DNA from: Bradyrhizobium sp. CCBAU 51765 | GTDB lineage: Bacteria > Pseudomonadota > Alphaproteobacteria > Rhizobiales > Xanthobacteraceae | DNA length: 64,000 nt | Assembly (NCBI RefSeq): GCF_015291725.1 | Contig: NZ_CP030038.1 | Location: 5,259,001 to 5,323,000, forward strand | Direction: 5' to 3' | Shown: positions 26,558-34,863 of the stretch, in pieces | Layout: each line of letters starts with the position of its first letter | How positions within the stretch are numbered: position 1 is the stretch's first letter | The notes under the pieces: model-generated | Seen by the model: the letters and a program-made list of their open reading frames with translations, nothing else | The model's database searches: none | What the model was told of the DNA's origin: nothing | Position numbers and translations under genes: made by a program

Positions 26558-28846
26558 CTATTCCCGGGCCGCAGCCGAGCGCACAAGGCGAATCGGAACA
26601 CCCTTGTATGACGGCGTGAAACTGAGGGGATCCCGGGCATAGAGCGGGACCAGCGGATTGGTCTCCGGATAGTATGCGGCGCAGCAGCCGGTCGGGAACG
26701 AATAGGCGACGACGCGGAAGTTTCGCACGATCCGCTCGGCTCCATCGGTCGATACGGTGATCAGGTCGACGCGGTCGCCGTCGACCAGTCCCCGCTTCTT
26801 CAGCTCATACTCGTTGAGGAAGACCACGTCGCGCTGGCCGAACACACCGCGGTAGCGGTCGGACATCGAGTAGAGCGTGGTGTTGTACTGGTCGTGGCTG
26901 CGTATGGTGGTGAGCCAGAGGAAATCGGCATCGCTTTGCGGGTCTTCGCCACACCCCGGAAACACCAGGAAGTTCGCCTTGCCCGACGGGGTCGCCCATA
27001 TCCGCTCGCGCGCTGTCGAGGTGAGGTGGAAGCCGCCGGGGATGCGAATACGGGCATTGTAGCCCTGGAAGATCGGGAACACCGCCTCGATCGCATCGCG
27101 GATTCGGTCGTAGTCGGCAACGAAGCCGTCCCAGTCGACCACCGTGCGTTCGCCCAGTGTCGCCTTGGCGACGCCGGCAATGATCGCAACCTCACTGCGG
27201 AGATGCTCCGATGCAGGCTTGTTGCGGCCGCCGGACGCATGCACCATCGACATGGAGTCCTCCACCGTGATCGATTGCGGCCCTGACGCCTGGATATCGA
27301 TCTCGGTGCGTCCGAGGCATGGCAGGATCAGGGCGGCGCGGCCATGGATCAGGTGGCTGCGGTTGAGCTTGGTCGAGACGTGGACGGTGAGATCGAGCTT
27401 GCCGAGTGCCGCCTGCGTCGCCTGCCAGTCCGGAATGGCTGCGGCGAAATTGCCGCCCATCGCGAAGAAGGCTTTCACCTCGCCCCGGATCATGGCCTCC
27501 AGCGCGGTCACGACGTTGTGTCCCGGCGCGGCCGGCGGCTTGAAGCCGAAGCGCTGCTCGAGGCGATCGAGGAAGTCCGCCTTGGGAACCTCGGTGATCC
27601 CGACGGTGCGATCGCCCTGCACGTTGGAATGGCCTCGAACCGGGCAGACGCCGGCGCCCTCGCGCCCGACATTGCCGCGCAACAGCGCGAGGTTGGCGAT
27701 CTGCTGCACGTTGTGCGCGCCGCGCCAGTGCTGGGTAATGCCCATGCCGTAGACGATGATGGCACGCTCGGCCTTCATGTACGCGCCAGCGGCGTATTCC
27801 ATGTCCTCGCGCGTCAGGCCGGACTGACGTTCGATGTCGGGCCATTGCGTGCGCTTGAGATCGTCGATCAGCGCCTCAACACCGACGGTGTGACCGCGAA
27901 TGAAATCCCAGTCCAGGATCTCCGGCTGCTCGGCGGCGCGGGCGTCCTCGTCCGCCTCGACCAGGATCTTCATGATCCCTTTGAGGACAGCGACGTCGCC
28001 GCCGACCCGCACCTGGAAGAGCTTCGAGCTGATCGTCGTCGAGCTCAGCGTGATCATCTCGATCGGGCTCTGCGGCGCCTGAAATCGCTCCAGCGCACGT
28101 TCGCGAAACGGGTTGAACGAGATGATCGATGCGCCCCGACGCGCCGCATTGCGCAGACTGGTCATCATCCGCGGGCTGTTGGTGCCCGGATTCTGGCCGA
28201 AAATGAAAATGCAATCGGCCTTGTCGAAGTCCTCCAGCAGCACGGTGCCCTTGCCGACCCCGAGCGAGTAAGGCAGGCCGACGCTGGTCGCCTCATGGCA
28301 CATGTTCGAGCAGTCGGGGAAATTGTTGGTACCGTATTCGCGCACGAAGAGCTGGTAGAGGAAAGCTGCCTCGTTCGAGGTCCGCCCGGAAGTGTAGAAC
28401 TCCGCCATGTTCGGATCCGGCAGTGCCCTGAGCTCCCGTCCGATCATGTCGAACGCATCGCTCCATTCCACCGGGACATAGCGGTCGGATGCGGCATCAT
28501 AGGCCATCGGATGCGTGAGCCGTCCGACCATTTCGAGATCATAATCATTCCAGCTGGCGAGCTCGGTGACAGTGTGCTCCGCGAAGAACTCGGGTGTGCA
28601 ACGCTTTGACGTCGCCTCCCAGGCAATCGCCTTGCCGCCGTTCTCGCAGAATTCGAACGACGACGTGTGCTTCGGATCGGGCCATGCGCAGCCGGGACAA
28701 TCAAAGCCCTGCGGCTGATTCATCCGGCTCAGCGTCGCCGCGCCCTTCAGCGGCACCCGCTGCACCAGAAGCGCCTCGCTGAGCGCCTTGAGTGCGCCCC
28801 AGCCGCCGGCAGGCTCACGGTAGGGACGAACCGATTTCTTGGTCAT
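26558..28846 (-). CDS. FdhF/YdeP-family molybdopterin oxidoreductase
   Basis: 762 residues, full length for the YdeP type. N-terminal GFDCPGCAWPDP (Cys50, Cys53), then the molybdopterin core; the likely metal ligand is Cys183 in SNMCHEATSVGLPYSLG, where FdhF enzymes have selenocysteine or cysteine. Other markers: IFIFGQNPGTNSPRMM, YGMGITQHWRGAHNVQQI, and the C-terminal LTTIRSHDQYNTTLYSMSDR. There is no Tat signal, so it is cytoplasmic. YdeP proteins are formate-dehydrogenase-like and linked to acid resistance in E. coli; the physiological substrate is not settled. fdhD, needed to mature such enzymes, lies at 37119. Confidence 0.88.
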   Translation of the reverse strand: MTKKSVRPYREPAGGWGALKALSEALLVQRVPLKGAATLSRMNQPQGFDCPGCAWPDPKHTSSFEFCENGGKAIAWEATSKRCTPEFFAEHTVTELASWNDYDLEMVGRLTHPMAYDAASDRYVPVEWSDAFDMIGRELRALPDPNMAEFYTSGRTSNEAAFLYQLFVREYGTNNFPDCSNMCHEATSVGLPYSLGVGKGTVLLEDFDKADCIFIFGQNPGTNSPRMMTSLRNAARRGASIISFNPFRERALERFQAPQSPIEMITLSSTTISSKLFQVRVGGDVAVLKGIMKILVEADEDARAAEQPEILDWDFIRGHTVGVEALIDDLKRTQWPDIERQSGLTREDMEYAAGAYMKAERAIIVYGMGITQHWRGAHNVQQIANLALLRGNVGREGAGVCPVRGHSNVQGDRTVGITEVPKADFLDRLEQRFGFKPPAAPGHNVVTALEAMIRGEVKAFFAMGGNFAAAIPDWQATQAALGKLDLTVHVSTKLNRSHLIHGRAALILPCLGRTEIDIQASGPQSITVEDSMSMVHASGGRNKPASEHLRSEVAIIAGVAKATLGERTVVDWDGFVADYDRIRDAIEAVFPIFQGYNARIRIPGGFHLTSTARERIWATPSGKANFLVFPGCGEDPQSDADFLWLTTIRSHDQYNTTLYSMSDRYRGVFGQRDVVFLNEYELKKRGLVDGDRVDLITVSTDGAERIVRNFRVVAYSFPTGCCAAYYPETNPLVPLYARDPLSFTPSYKGVPIRLVRSAAARE

Positions 28847-29096
28847 CTCGATGTCTCTCGATCTTGCGCTTCTCCGGGTCAGTTAACGATCACGCGGGCA
28901 GAGCCGTCTTTTCAGAACGAAGCCGAATTTCTCAATTGCACACGTTCGAACCCGGCCGGCTGGCGGCAACAGCCAGTGCATTCCGGCAAAAAGAGCACCG
29001 TTCGCGGAAGCTGAAACGGCAGGCGGAAACTAGGTTGGGCGGTTGAAGCCCCGTCGTGACAGAGGGCTTTCGACATATTTTCAGGAGCGACCCAAC

Positions 29097-30344
29097 ATGT
29101 TTTCACGACGTGATTTGCTCGCCATGTCCGCGGCAGGCGCCGCCATGGTCGGCACAGGTGCGCAGGCCGCAAGCTTCGGCAATCCGGACGAGCCACCGCA
29201 AGGTGCCGTAAACGCCACGAGTCCGGGAAGCCTGACCGATCCCGGTCCGCAGAATCCCGCGCTGGCCAGGCAATTCCCATCGGCGCAGAGCCCGCCCGCG
29301 ACCGATGTCGGCGGCCTGCCGATGGATTGGGCCTCCTTCAATAATGCGCCGAAGCGCATCCAGAATGGCGGCTGGGCCCGTCAGGTCACCGTTGCGGATT
29401 TCGCCATCTCCAAGGAGATATCCGGCGTCAACATGCGGCTGTCCGCCGGCGGCATCCGCGAGCTGCATTGGCATCAGGCCGCCGAATGGGCGATCATGAC
29501 CTACGGCACCTGCCGCATCACGGTGCTCGACACCCAGGGACGCCCCTATGTCGCCGACGTCAAAGCCGGCGACCTCTGGTATTTCCCGTCCGGCGCGCCT
29601 CACTCGTTGCAGGGATTGGGGCCCGACGGCTGCGAGTTCGTGATCTGCTTCGACGACGGCCACGCCAATGAGTTCAACACGCTGCTGGTAACGGATTGGC
29701 TCGCCCATACCCCGCCCGAGGTCCTGGCGAAGAATTTCGGCGTCCCAGCCGAGGCCTTTGCAAAGATCCCGCTGCACAATCTCTGGATCTTCCAGGGAAC
29801 GGTGCCCGGCGATCTCGCCGCCGATCGCGCCGCAGTCGCCAGGCACGCCGAAGCGCCGCCCTACCCCTTCGTCCACTCGCTCGGCAGCTCGGCCCCGGTC
29901 AAGGAGAGCCCTGCCGGAAGCATCCGCGTTGCCGACAGCAGCAACTTCAAGGTGTCCACGACCGTCGCCGCGGCACTGGTGACGATGCCGCCGGGAGCGG
30001 TCCGGGAAATGCACTGGCACCCGAACGCCGACGAATGGCAGTACTACATCAAGGGCAAGGCGCGGATGACGGTGTTCGACACCGGTCCGAACGCGCTGAC
30101 GACGGATTTCGCGGCCGGCGACATCGGCTATGTCCGGCGCAATCTCGGCCACTATGTCGAGAATGTCGGCGATACCGAGCTGCAGTTCGTCGGCGTGTTC
30201 CGTGCGCCGCGCTACGAGGAGGTCTCGCTCACCAACTGGCTGACGCACACGCCGCCCAAGCTCGTCGCCCAGCATTTCAACATCGACGAGAAGCTGATCG
30301 CGAAATGGCCGGACAACAGTCCCGGCATCATGCCCAAGTCCTGA
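29097..30344 (+). CDS. oxdC: Tat-exported bicupin, oxalate decarboxylase family
   Basis: 415 residues. Twin-arginine signal SRRDLLAMSAAGAAMV, then two cupins: first Mn site HWHQAAEW, second HWHPNADEW. The flexible lid region reads FDDGHANEFNTLLVTDWLAH; Glu192 aligns with the lid glutamate that Bacillus OxdC needs for decarboxylation, although the neighbouring lid residues differ. Predicted reaction: oxalate + H+ to formate + CO2, in the periplasm. ATG 29097 follows AGGAG by 9 bases. Stand-alone gene with its own 250-base promoter region, divergent from the YdeP-type enzyme, and followed by a terminator. Confidence 0.85.
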   Translation: MFSRRDLLAMSAAGAAMVGTGAQAASFGNPDEPPQGAVNATSPGSLTDPGPQNPALARQFPSAQSPPATDVGGLPMDWASFNNAPKRIQNGGWARQVTVADFAISKEISGVNMRLSAGGIRELHWHQAAEWAIMTYGTCRITVLDTQGRPYVADVKAGDLWYFPSGAPHSLQGLGPDGCEFVICFDDGHANEFNTLLVTDWLAHTPPEVLAKNFGVPAEAFAKIPLHNLWIFQGTVPGDLAADRAAVARHAEAPPYPFVHSLGSSAPVKESPAGSIRVADSSNFKVSTTVAAALVTMPPGAVREMHWHPNADEWQYYIKGKARMTVFDTGPNALTTDFAAGDIGYVRRNLGHYVENVGDTELQFVGVFRAPRYEEVSLTNWLTHTPPKLVAQHFNIDEKLIAKWPDNSPGIMPKS

Positions 30345-30375
30345 AGGAAGCCGCTCAACGATCGCTCCTCAACGA

Positions 30376-30406
30376 GAAAGGCGCCGGCAAGGGCGCCTTT
30401 CTTCTT
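30376..30406. terminator. Hairpin terminator between oxdC and cioB
   Basis: GAAAGGCGCC (30376-30385) pairs perfectly with GGCGCCTTTC (30392-30401), 6-base loop, followed by TTCTT. It lies between two convergent genes (oxdC ends at 30344, cioB at 30447) and can serve both, better for the + strand. Confidence 0.8.
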
Positions 30407-30446
30407 GTCCGCTGCAGTTCCGCGGCAAGTTCGAGCCGTCTGGCCG

Positions 30447-31433
30447 TCAGTAGTGGTCGACCGCCGGGGCAGACTTGCCGCGGAAGACGCGGTAGCCGAC
30501 CGCGACATAGAGCAGCATCAGCGGAAAGACGAACAGGCCGGCCCCCCAGAACATGAATGCGAGACTTGCATGAGGCGCCGCGGCCTCGTCGATCGTAAGG
30601 ACGAACGGGATCATATAGGGCCAGAAAGACAGGGCGAGCGTACCGAACGCCGCCGCGAAGATCAGTGCGACCATGTGAAATGGCCAGTAATCGTCGTGGC
30701 GCAGGACACTCGTGGCGAGCACGGCAGCGGCACCGGCCCCGACAAGCGGAAACAGGAACAGATAGGGCCGGTCGGTCCAGCGCTGCAGAATCGGCAGATG
30801 TTCGGCAAGCGCGTAGGCGAAGACGACGATCAGGAACATCAGGACGCCGATCGCCAGCGGCGGGATCTGTCGCCGCGCGGCGTCCCGAACGAGACCATCG
30901 CACTTCCGCACCAGCCAGCAGGCGCCGAGCAGCGAATATCCGAAGCAGAGTCCAATCCCGCACAGGGCGGAGAAGACGGTGAGCCAGCCGAACGTCCCAC
31001 CGGCGTAGTCGCCGTTGGAGAATTGAAGTCCTTCGACGAGGGCGCCCACCATCGCGCCCTGCATGAAGCTGGCAGCGAACGAGCCCGCGACGAAGCTGAC
31101 GTCCCAAATCCAGCGCGAACGGAGCGCCTTGCCGCGAAACTCGAACGCCACGCCGCGCAGGATCAATCCGAGCAGCATCACGATGACAGGGATATAGAAG
31201 GCTGACATCACCGTGGCGTATGCCAGCGGAAACGCGCCCCACATGATCACGCCGGCGACGACCAGCCAGGTCTCGTTGCCATCCCAGACCGGAGCAACCG
31301 TGTGCAGCATCGTCTCCCGCTTCGCCTCGCTGTGTGCGAGGCCGCACAGCATCCCAACCCCGAGGTCGAAGCCGTCCAGAAGGAGATAGATCAGGATGCT
31401 GATGGCAAGAAGCGCAACCCAGAACGTCACCAT
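30447..31433 (-). CDS. cydB: bd-type quinol oxidase subunit II (CioB/CydB)
   Basis: 328 residues. About eight to nine membrane helices; starts MVTFWVALLAISILIYLLLD with GFDLGVGML, the family's N-terminal signature, and WDGNETWLVVAG. Partner of subunit I in reducing oxygen to water with ubiquinol. The start at 31433 is 2 bases after the subunit I stop; in-frame sequence upstream belongs to the subunit I region. No cydX-like small gene or cydDC genes follow. Confidence 0.92.
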   Translation of the reverse strand: MVTFWVALLAISILIYLLLDGFDLGVGMLCGLAHSEAKRETMLHTVAPVWDGNETWLVVAGVIMWGAFPLAYATVMSAFYIPVIVMLLGLILRGVAFEFRGKALRSRWIWDVSFVAGSFAASFMQGAMVGALVEGLQFSNGDYAGGTFGWLTVFSALCGIGLCFGYSLLGACWLVRKCDGLVRDAARRQIPPLAIGVLMFLIVVFAYALAEHLPILQRWTDRPYLFLFPLVGAGAAAVLATSVLRHDDYWPFHMVALIFAAAFGTLALSFWPYMIPFVLTIDEAAAPHASLAFMFWGAGLFVFPLMLLYVAVGYRVFRGKSAPAVDHY

Positions 31434-31435
31434 GG

Positions 31436-32836
31436 CTATTCTCCCGCCTCGACGATTGTCGGCATTTTGTCGGCAAGCGACATCGGCCGGTTGGGGACGG
31501 GAACGTCCAGCGATTTGCCGCCGAGTCCCGCCGGTCCGGCGCGCAAGAGCCGATAGATGTAATAGGTTCCGAACGAGAAGATGAAGGCATAGACCGCGAC
31601 GAAGAGGATCAGCGAAGCCGTCGCGGCCGACGCGGTCAGGAACGGCGTCGCGGCATCTGCCGTGCGTAGCACGCCATAGACCGTCCAAGGCTGGCGGCCG
31701 ACTTCCGCTGTGTACCAGCCCGTGAGGATGGCGATCCAGGGCAATGGAAAGCTGAGGAAGATGCCCCACAGCAGCAAGCGGCTGCGCTCGAGCCGATGCT
31801 TGAGCCCGAGCCAGGTCCCGAGCCAGGCAAGCCCCAGCATCACGAAGCCGCAGCCGACCATGATGCGAAAGGCAAAGAACGGGATTGCCACCGGCGGGCG
31901 GTCCTGCGGCGCGAAGCTGCTCAGGCCGACCTCCTTCGAGCTCAGGCTCATGCTCGCGATGATGCTGCCGAGAACCGGGATCGAGATCGCATATCTGTTC
32001 GATTCGGTGCTCGAGTCCGGGATCGCGATCAGCACCTCCGAAGCCGGTTGCTCGTCATGCCAGCGCGCTTCGATCGCAGCGAACTTGGCCGGCTGGTAGT
32101 CGTGAACGTAGTCGCCGACGAGATGCCCGATGAACAGCTGGACTGGAAGCAACACGGCCGCGAGCGCGAGGCCCATGCGCAACATCACATGCGCCTCGGG
32201 CCGATAGGTCCGCCGCAGCACGTACCACGCGCCGGTCGCCGCAACGCAGAACGCGCCCGTCAGATAAGAGGCAAGCAGCATGTGCGGAAACCTGACCCAG
32301 ACCACCCGGTTGAAGATGATCTGCGCCCAATCGTCAGGCACGAACTGGCCGTTTTGCAGGACATAGCCGGTCGGCACCTGCATCCAGCTGTTGTTGACCA
32401 TGATCCAGAACGCCGACAGCGTGGTTCCGAGCGCGACCATCGCGGTCGAGAACAGATAGAACCAGGGCGGCACCCGAGGCCGTCCGAAGATGAGGATACC
32501 GAAGAAGCCCGCCTCCAGCATGAAGGCGGTGAATGTCTCGTAGGCCAGCAGCGGGCCCTGGATCGGCCCCGACATCTTGGACAGCACGCTCCAGTTCGTT
32601 CCGAACTGGAACGCCATCACGACGCCGGACACGACGCCCATGCCGAAGGCGACGCCGAAGATCTTGAGCCAGAACTCGAACAACGTCCGGTACACTGGCC
32701 TGCCGCTGTACTGGTGCATCGCTTCGAGCACGGTGAGCCAGGCGGCAAGCCCGATCGTGAACGCCGGGAAGATAATGTGGAACGAGATGGTGAAGGCAAA
32801 CTGCAGCCGGGACAGGAGAAGCGCCGTCGGATCCAT
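31436..32836 (-). CDS. cydA: bd-type quinol oxidase subunit I, cyanide-insensitive type (CioA/CydA)
   Basis: 466 residues. Haem-ligand His20 in SFHIIFPAFTIG, a second His in RFPHMLLASYLTG and the GRQPW motif in GWYTAEVGRQPWTVYGVLRT. The region after GRQPW is short, the short Q-loop that marks the CioA (cyanide-insensitive) subgroup. It oxidises ubiquinol and reduces O2 without pumping protons. ATG 32836 has AGGGG upstream, 19 bases after mqo. The upstream mqo would supply quinol directly, an uncommon but logical pairing. Confidence 0.92.
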   Translation of the reverse strand: MDPTALLLSRLQFAFTISFHIIFPAFTIGLAAWLTVLEAMHQYSGRPVYRTLFEFWLKIFGVAFGMGVVSGVVMAFQFGTNWSVLSKMSGPIQGPLLAYETFTAFMLEAGFFGILIFGRPRVPPWFYLFSTAMVALGTTLSAFWIMVNNSWMQVPTGYVLQNGQFVPDDWAQIIFNRVVWVRFPHMLLASYLTGAFCVAATGAWYVLRRTYRPEAHVMLRMGLALAAVLLPVQLFIGHLVGDYVHDYQPAKFAAIEARWHDEQPASEVLIAIPDSSTESNRYAISIPVLGSIIASMSLSSKEVGLSSFAPQDRPPVAIPFFAFRIMVGCGFVMLGLAWLGTWLGLKHRLERSRLLLWGIFLSFPLPWIAILTGWYTAEVGRQPWTVYGVLRTADAATPFLTASAATASLILFVAVYAFIFSFGTYYIYRLLRAGPAGLGGKSLDVPVPNRPMSLADKMPTIVEAGE

Positions 32837-32855
32837 GGGAATGCCCCTTCTTCTC

Positions 32856-34394
32856 TCACGCTCGCGTCGTGGTCGCCGGTGCACGTGCGGCCGGCTGCGG
32901 AATGTTTTCGACCTTGAGGACCTCCGCCGTTGCAGCGCGGATCTTGCGGCAGAAATCCGCGTCCTCGATCAGTGACACGCCATAGGACGGGATGATCTGC
33001 CTCAACTTCGGCAGCCAAGCGCTTGCCGTCAGCTCACCGGCGAAACACTTCTCCAGCACGCTGATGGCGATGAACGCCGCGGTGGAGGCACCTGGCGAAG
33101 CGCCGAGCAGCGCAACCAGCGAATGATCGTCCGCGCCGACGAGTTCGGTTCCGAACTCAAGCAATCCGCCACGCTTGACGTCGGGCTTGATGATCTGGAC
33201 GCGCTGGCCCGCGACCTGCAACTTCCAGTCCTTCGGATCGGCCATCGGGAAATATTCGTCGAGTGCCGCCAGACGGTGGCTCTCGGACTGCAGCACCTGC
33301 CCGATCAGATACTCGGTGAGATCGAAATTGTCGCGTGCCACCGAAAGTAGCGGTTTGACGTTCGCGGGACGGATGGACTCGAAGAGGTCGAGCAGAGAGC
33401 CGTGCTTGAGGAACTTGCTAGAGAAGCCGGCATAGGGCCCAAATAGTAACGATCGCTGACCGCCGATCACGCGCGTGTCGAGATGCGGCACCGACATCGG
33501 CGGTGAGCCGACGTCGGCCTTGCCGTAGACCTTGGCGTGGTGACGTCGGTTGATCTCCGCATCGTCGCAGCGAAGCCAGATCCCGCTGACCGGGAAACCG
33601 CCATAGCCGCGTCCCTCTGGAATTCCGGACTTCTCGAGCAGAGGCAAGGCACCGCCGCCGGCGCCGATAAAGACGAACTTCGCGCGCACCCCCCGCGTCT
33701 CGCCGCTGTCGGTGTCGCGCACCTCGATGCGCCAGCGACCGTCCTGCTCGCGAACCAGATCGGTGACGCAGCTCTTGTAGTGCGCGGCGCAGCCCGGCTG
33801 GCCGACGAGATGATGGACCAGGAGATGAGTCAGTGCCCCGTAATCGACGTCGGTCCCCGTGATGATACGCGTGGCCGCCACGGGATCACCGCCGGTGCGG
33901 CCCTCCATCACCAACGGCGCCCACTCGGCGATCTTCGAGGGATCCTCGCTGTATTCCATGCCCTCATAACAGTGATGGGCGGCCATCGCCTTGAACCGCT
34001 TCCTGAGAAAGGCGACGTTGTCGGCACCGTGCACGAAGCTCATATGCGGCACGGGATGAATGAAGGATCGCGGATCGGCGATCGCGCCACGCCCAACGAG
34101 ATAGGACCAGAACTGCCGCGACAGGTCGAACTCGACATTGACCTGGAGCGCCTTCGAGATATCGACGCTGCCATCGGGCCTCTCCGGCGTGTAGTTCATC
34201 TCGCAATTGGCCGCATGCCCGGTGCCCGCGTTGTTCCACGCATCCGAGCTTTCGAGCGCACAATCCTCGAGAGCCTCGAGCATCTGGATCGTGAGGGAGG
34301 GCTCCAACTCCTTGAGAAGAACCCCAAGGGTCGCGCTCATGATGCCTGCACCAATGAGGACGACGTCGCATTCGTGGTCGGAAGTTGCCTGCAT
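32856..34394 (-). CDS. mqo: Malate:quinone oxidoreductase
   Basis: 512 residues. FAD-binding start DVVLIGAGIMSATLGVLLKE, then DAWNNAGTGHAANCEMNYTP, HMSFVHGADNVAFL and the C-terminal GASPGASTAAFIAISVLEKC are characteristic of Mqo. It oxidises malate to oxaloacetate at the inner face of the membrane and passes electrons to quinone, bypassing NAD-dependent malate dehydrogenase. Flanked by fumC plus a small cupin upstream and by cioAB downstream on the same strand with short gaps (51 and 19 bases), so probably one operon. Confidence 0.93.
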   Translation of the reverse strand: MQATSDHECDVVLIGAGIMSATLGVLLKELEPSLTIQMLEALEDCALESSDAWNNAGTGHAANCEMNYTPERPDGSVDISKALQVNVEFDLSRQFWSYLVGRGAIADPRSFIHPVPHMSFVHGADNVAFLRKRFKAMAAHHCYEGMEYSEDPSKIAEWAPLVMEGRTGGDPVAATRIITGTDVDYGALTHLLVHHLVGQPGCAAHYKSCVTDLVREQDGRWRIEVRDTDSGETRGVRAKFVFIGAGGGALPLLEKSGIPEGRGYGGFPVSGIWLRCDDAEINRRHHAKVYGKADVGSPPMSVPHLDTRVIGGQRSLLFGPYAGFSSKFLKHGSLLDLFESIRPANVKPLLSVARDNFDLTEYLIGQVLQSESHRLAALDEYFPMADPKDWKLQVAGQRVQIIKPDVKRGGLLEFGTELVGADDHSLVALLGASPGASTAAFIAISVLEKCFAGELTASAWLPKLRQIIPSYGVSLIEDADFCRKIRAATAEVLKVENIPQPAARAPATTTRA

Positions 34395-34445
34395 GGCGCC
34401 CCTCTTCGTTCAGTTGGAGTTCGCAGCTGTGCTCTGGATGGCTGA

Positions 34446-34850
34446 TCAGGCCCGCGCCGGCTGCGGCGCCTTGGCGCGGAACGGCACTTCTGCTCCCGGC
34501 CGCAGCACCACGTAGGCGCGGCGCCAGGACGAATCGTCCGTCAACTTCCAGCTGTGGCCCGATCCTGCGGTGTCTTCGGCCAGCAGGACATTGCCGGGAT
34601 GAATGAGGAAGTGATGACCGTCACGCGTCTGGAAATCGAGCGTTCCACTCAACGTGATCACGAGTTGGCGGACCGGCGCGGTGTGCCAGGAGAAGGCGCC
34701 GCCCGACTCGGTCTCCTGGAAGGAGACGCTGACGGCATCGATCTTGCCGCTCAGGAAGTCACCGCGCTGGCCGGGCTCCAGCTCGATGAAACCCTCCTCG
34801 AAATGCGAATTGGCGTCCTGTCCAGTCCACAGACGTACACAGCGGATCAT
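34446..34850 (-). CDS. Small cupin-like protein in the fumC-mqo-cio operon
   Basis: 134 residues. A single cupin-type beta-barrel is suggested by GGAFSWHTAPVRQLVITLSG and GHHFLIHPGNVLLAEDTAGSGH, with several His that could bind a metal. Not an enzyme I can name. Start ATG 34850, with GGGAG upstream; the gene sits 13 bases after fumC and 51 before mqo. It may sense or bind a dicarboxylate intermediate, but that is inference from position only. Confidence 0.65.
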   Translation of the reverse strand: MIRCVRLWTGQDANSHFEEGFIELEPGQRGDFLSGKIDAVSVSFQETESGGAFSWHTAPVRQLVITLSGTLDFQTRDGHHFLIHPGNVLLAEDTAGSGHSWKLTDDSSWRRAYVVLRPGAEVPFRAKAPQPARA

Positions 34851-34863
34851 TGCTTCTCTCCCT

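Noticed and set aside
29043..29096. Longer N terminus for the bicupin from 29043
   Set aside because: It would bury the twin-arginine signal; AGGAG before ATG 29097 and the Tat motif fix the start.
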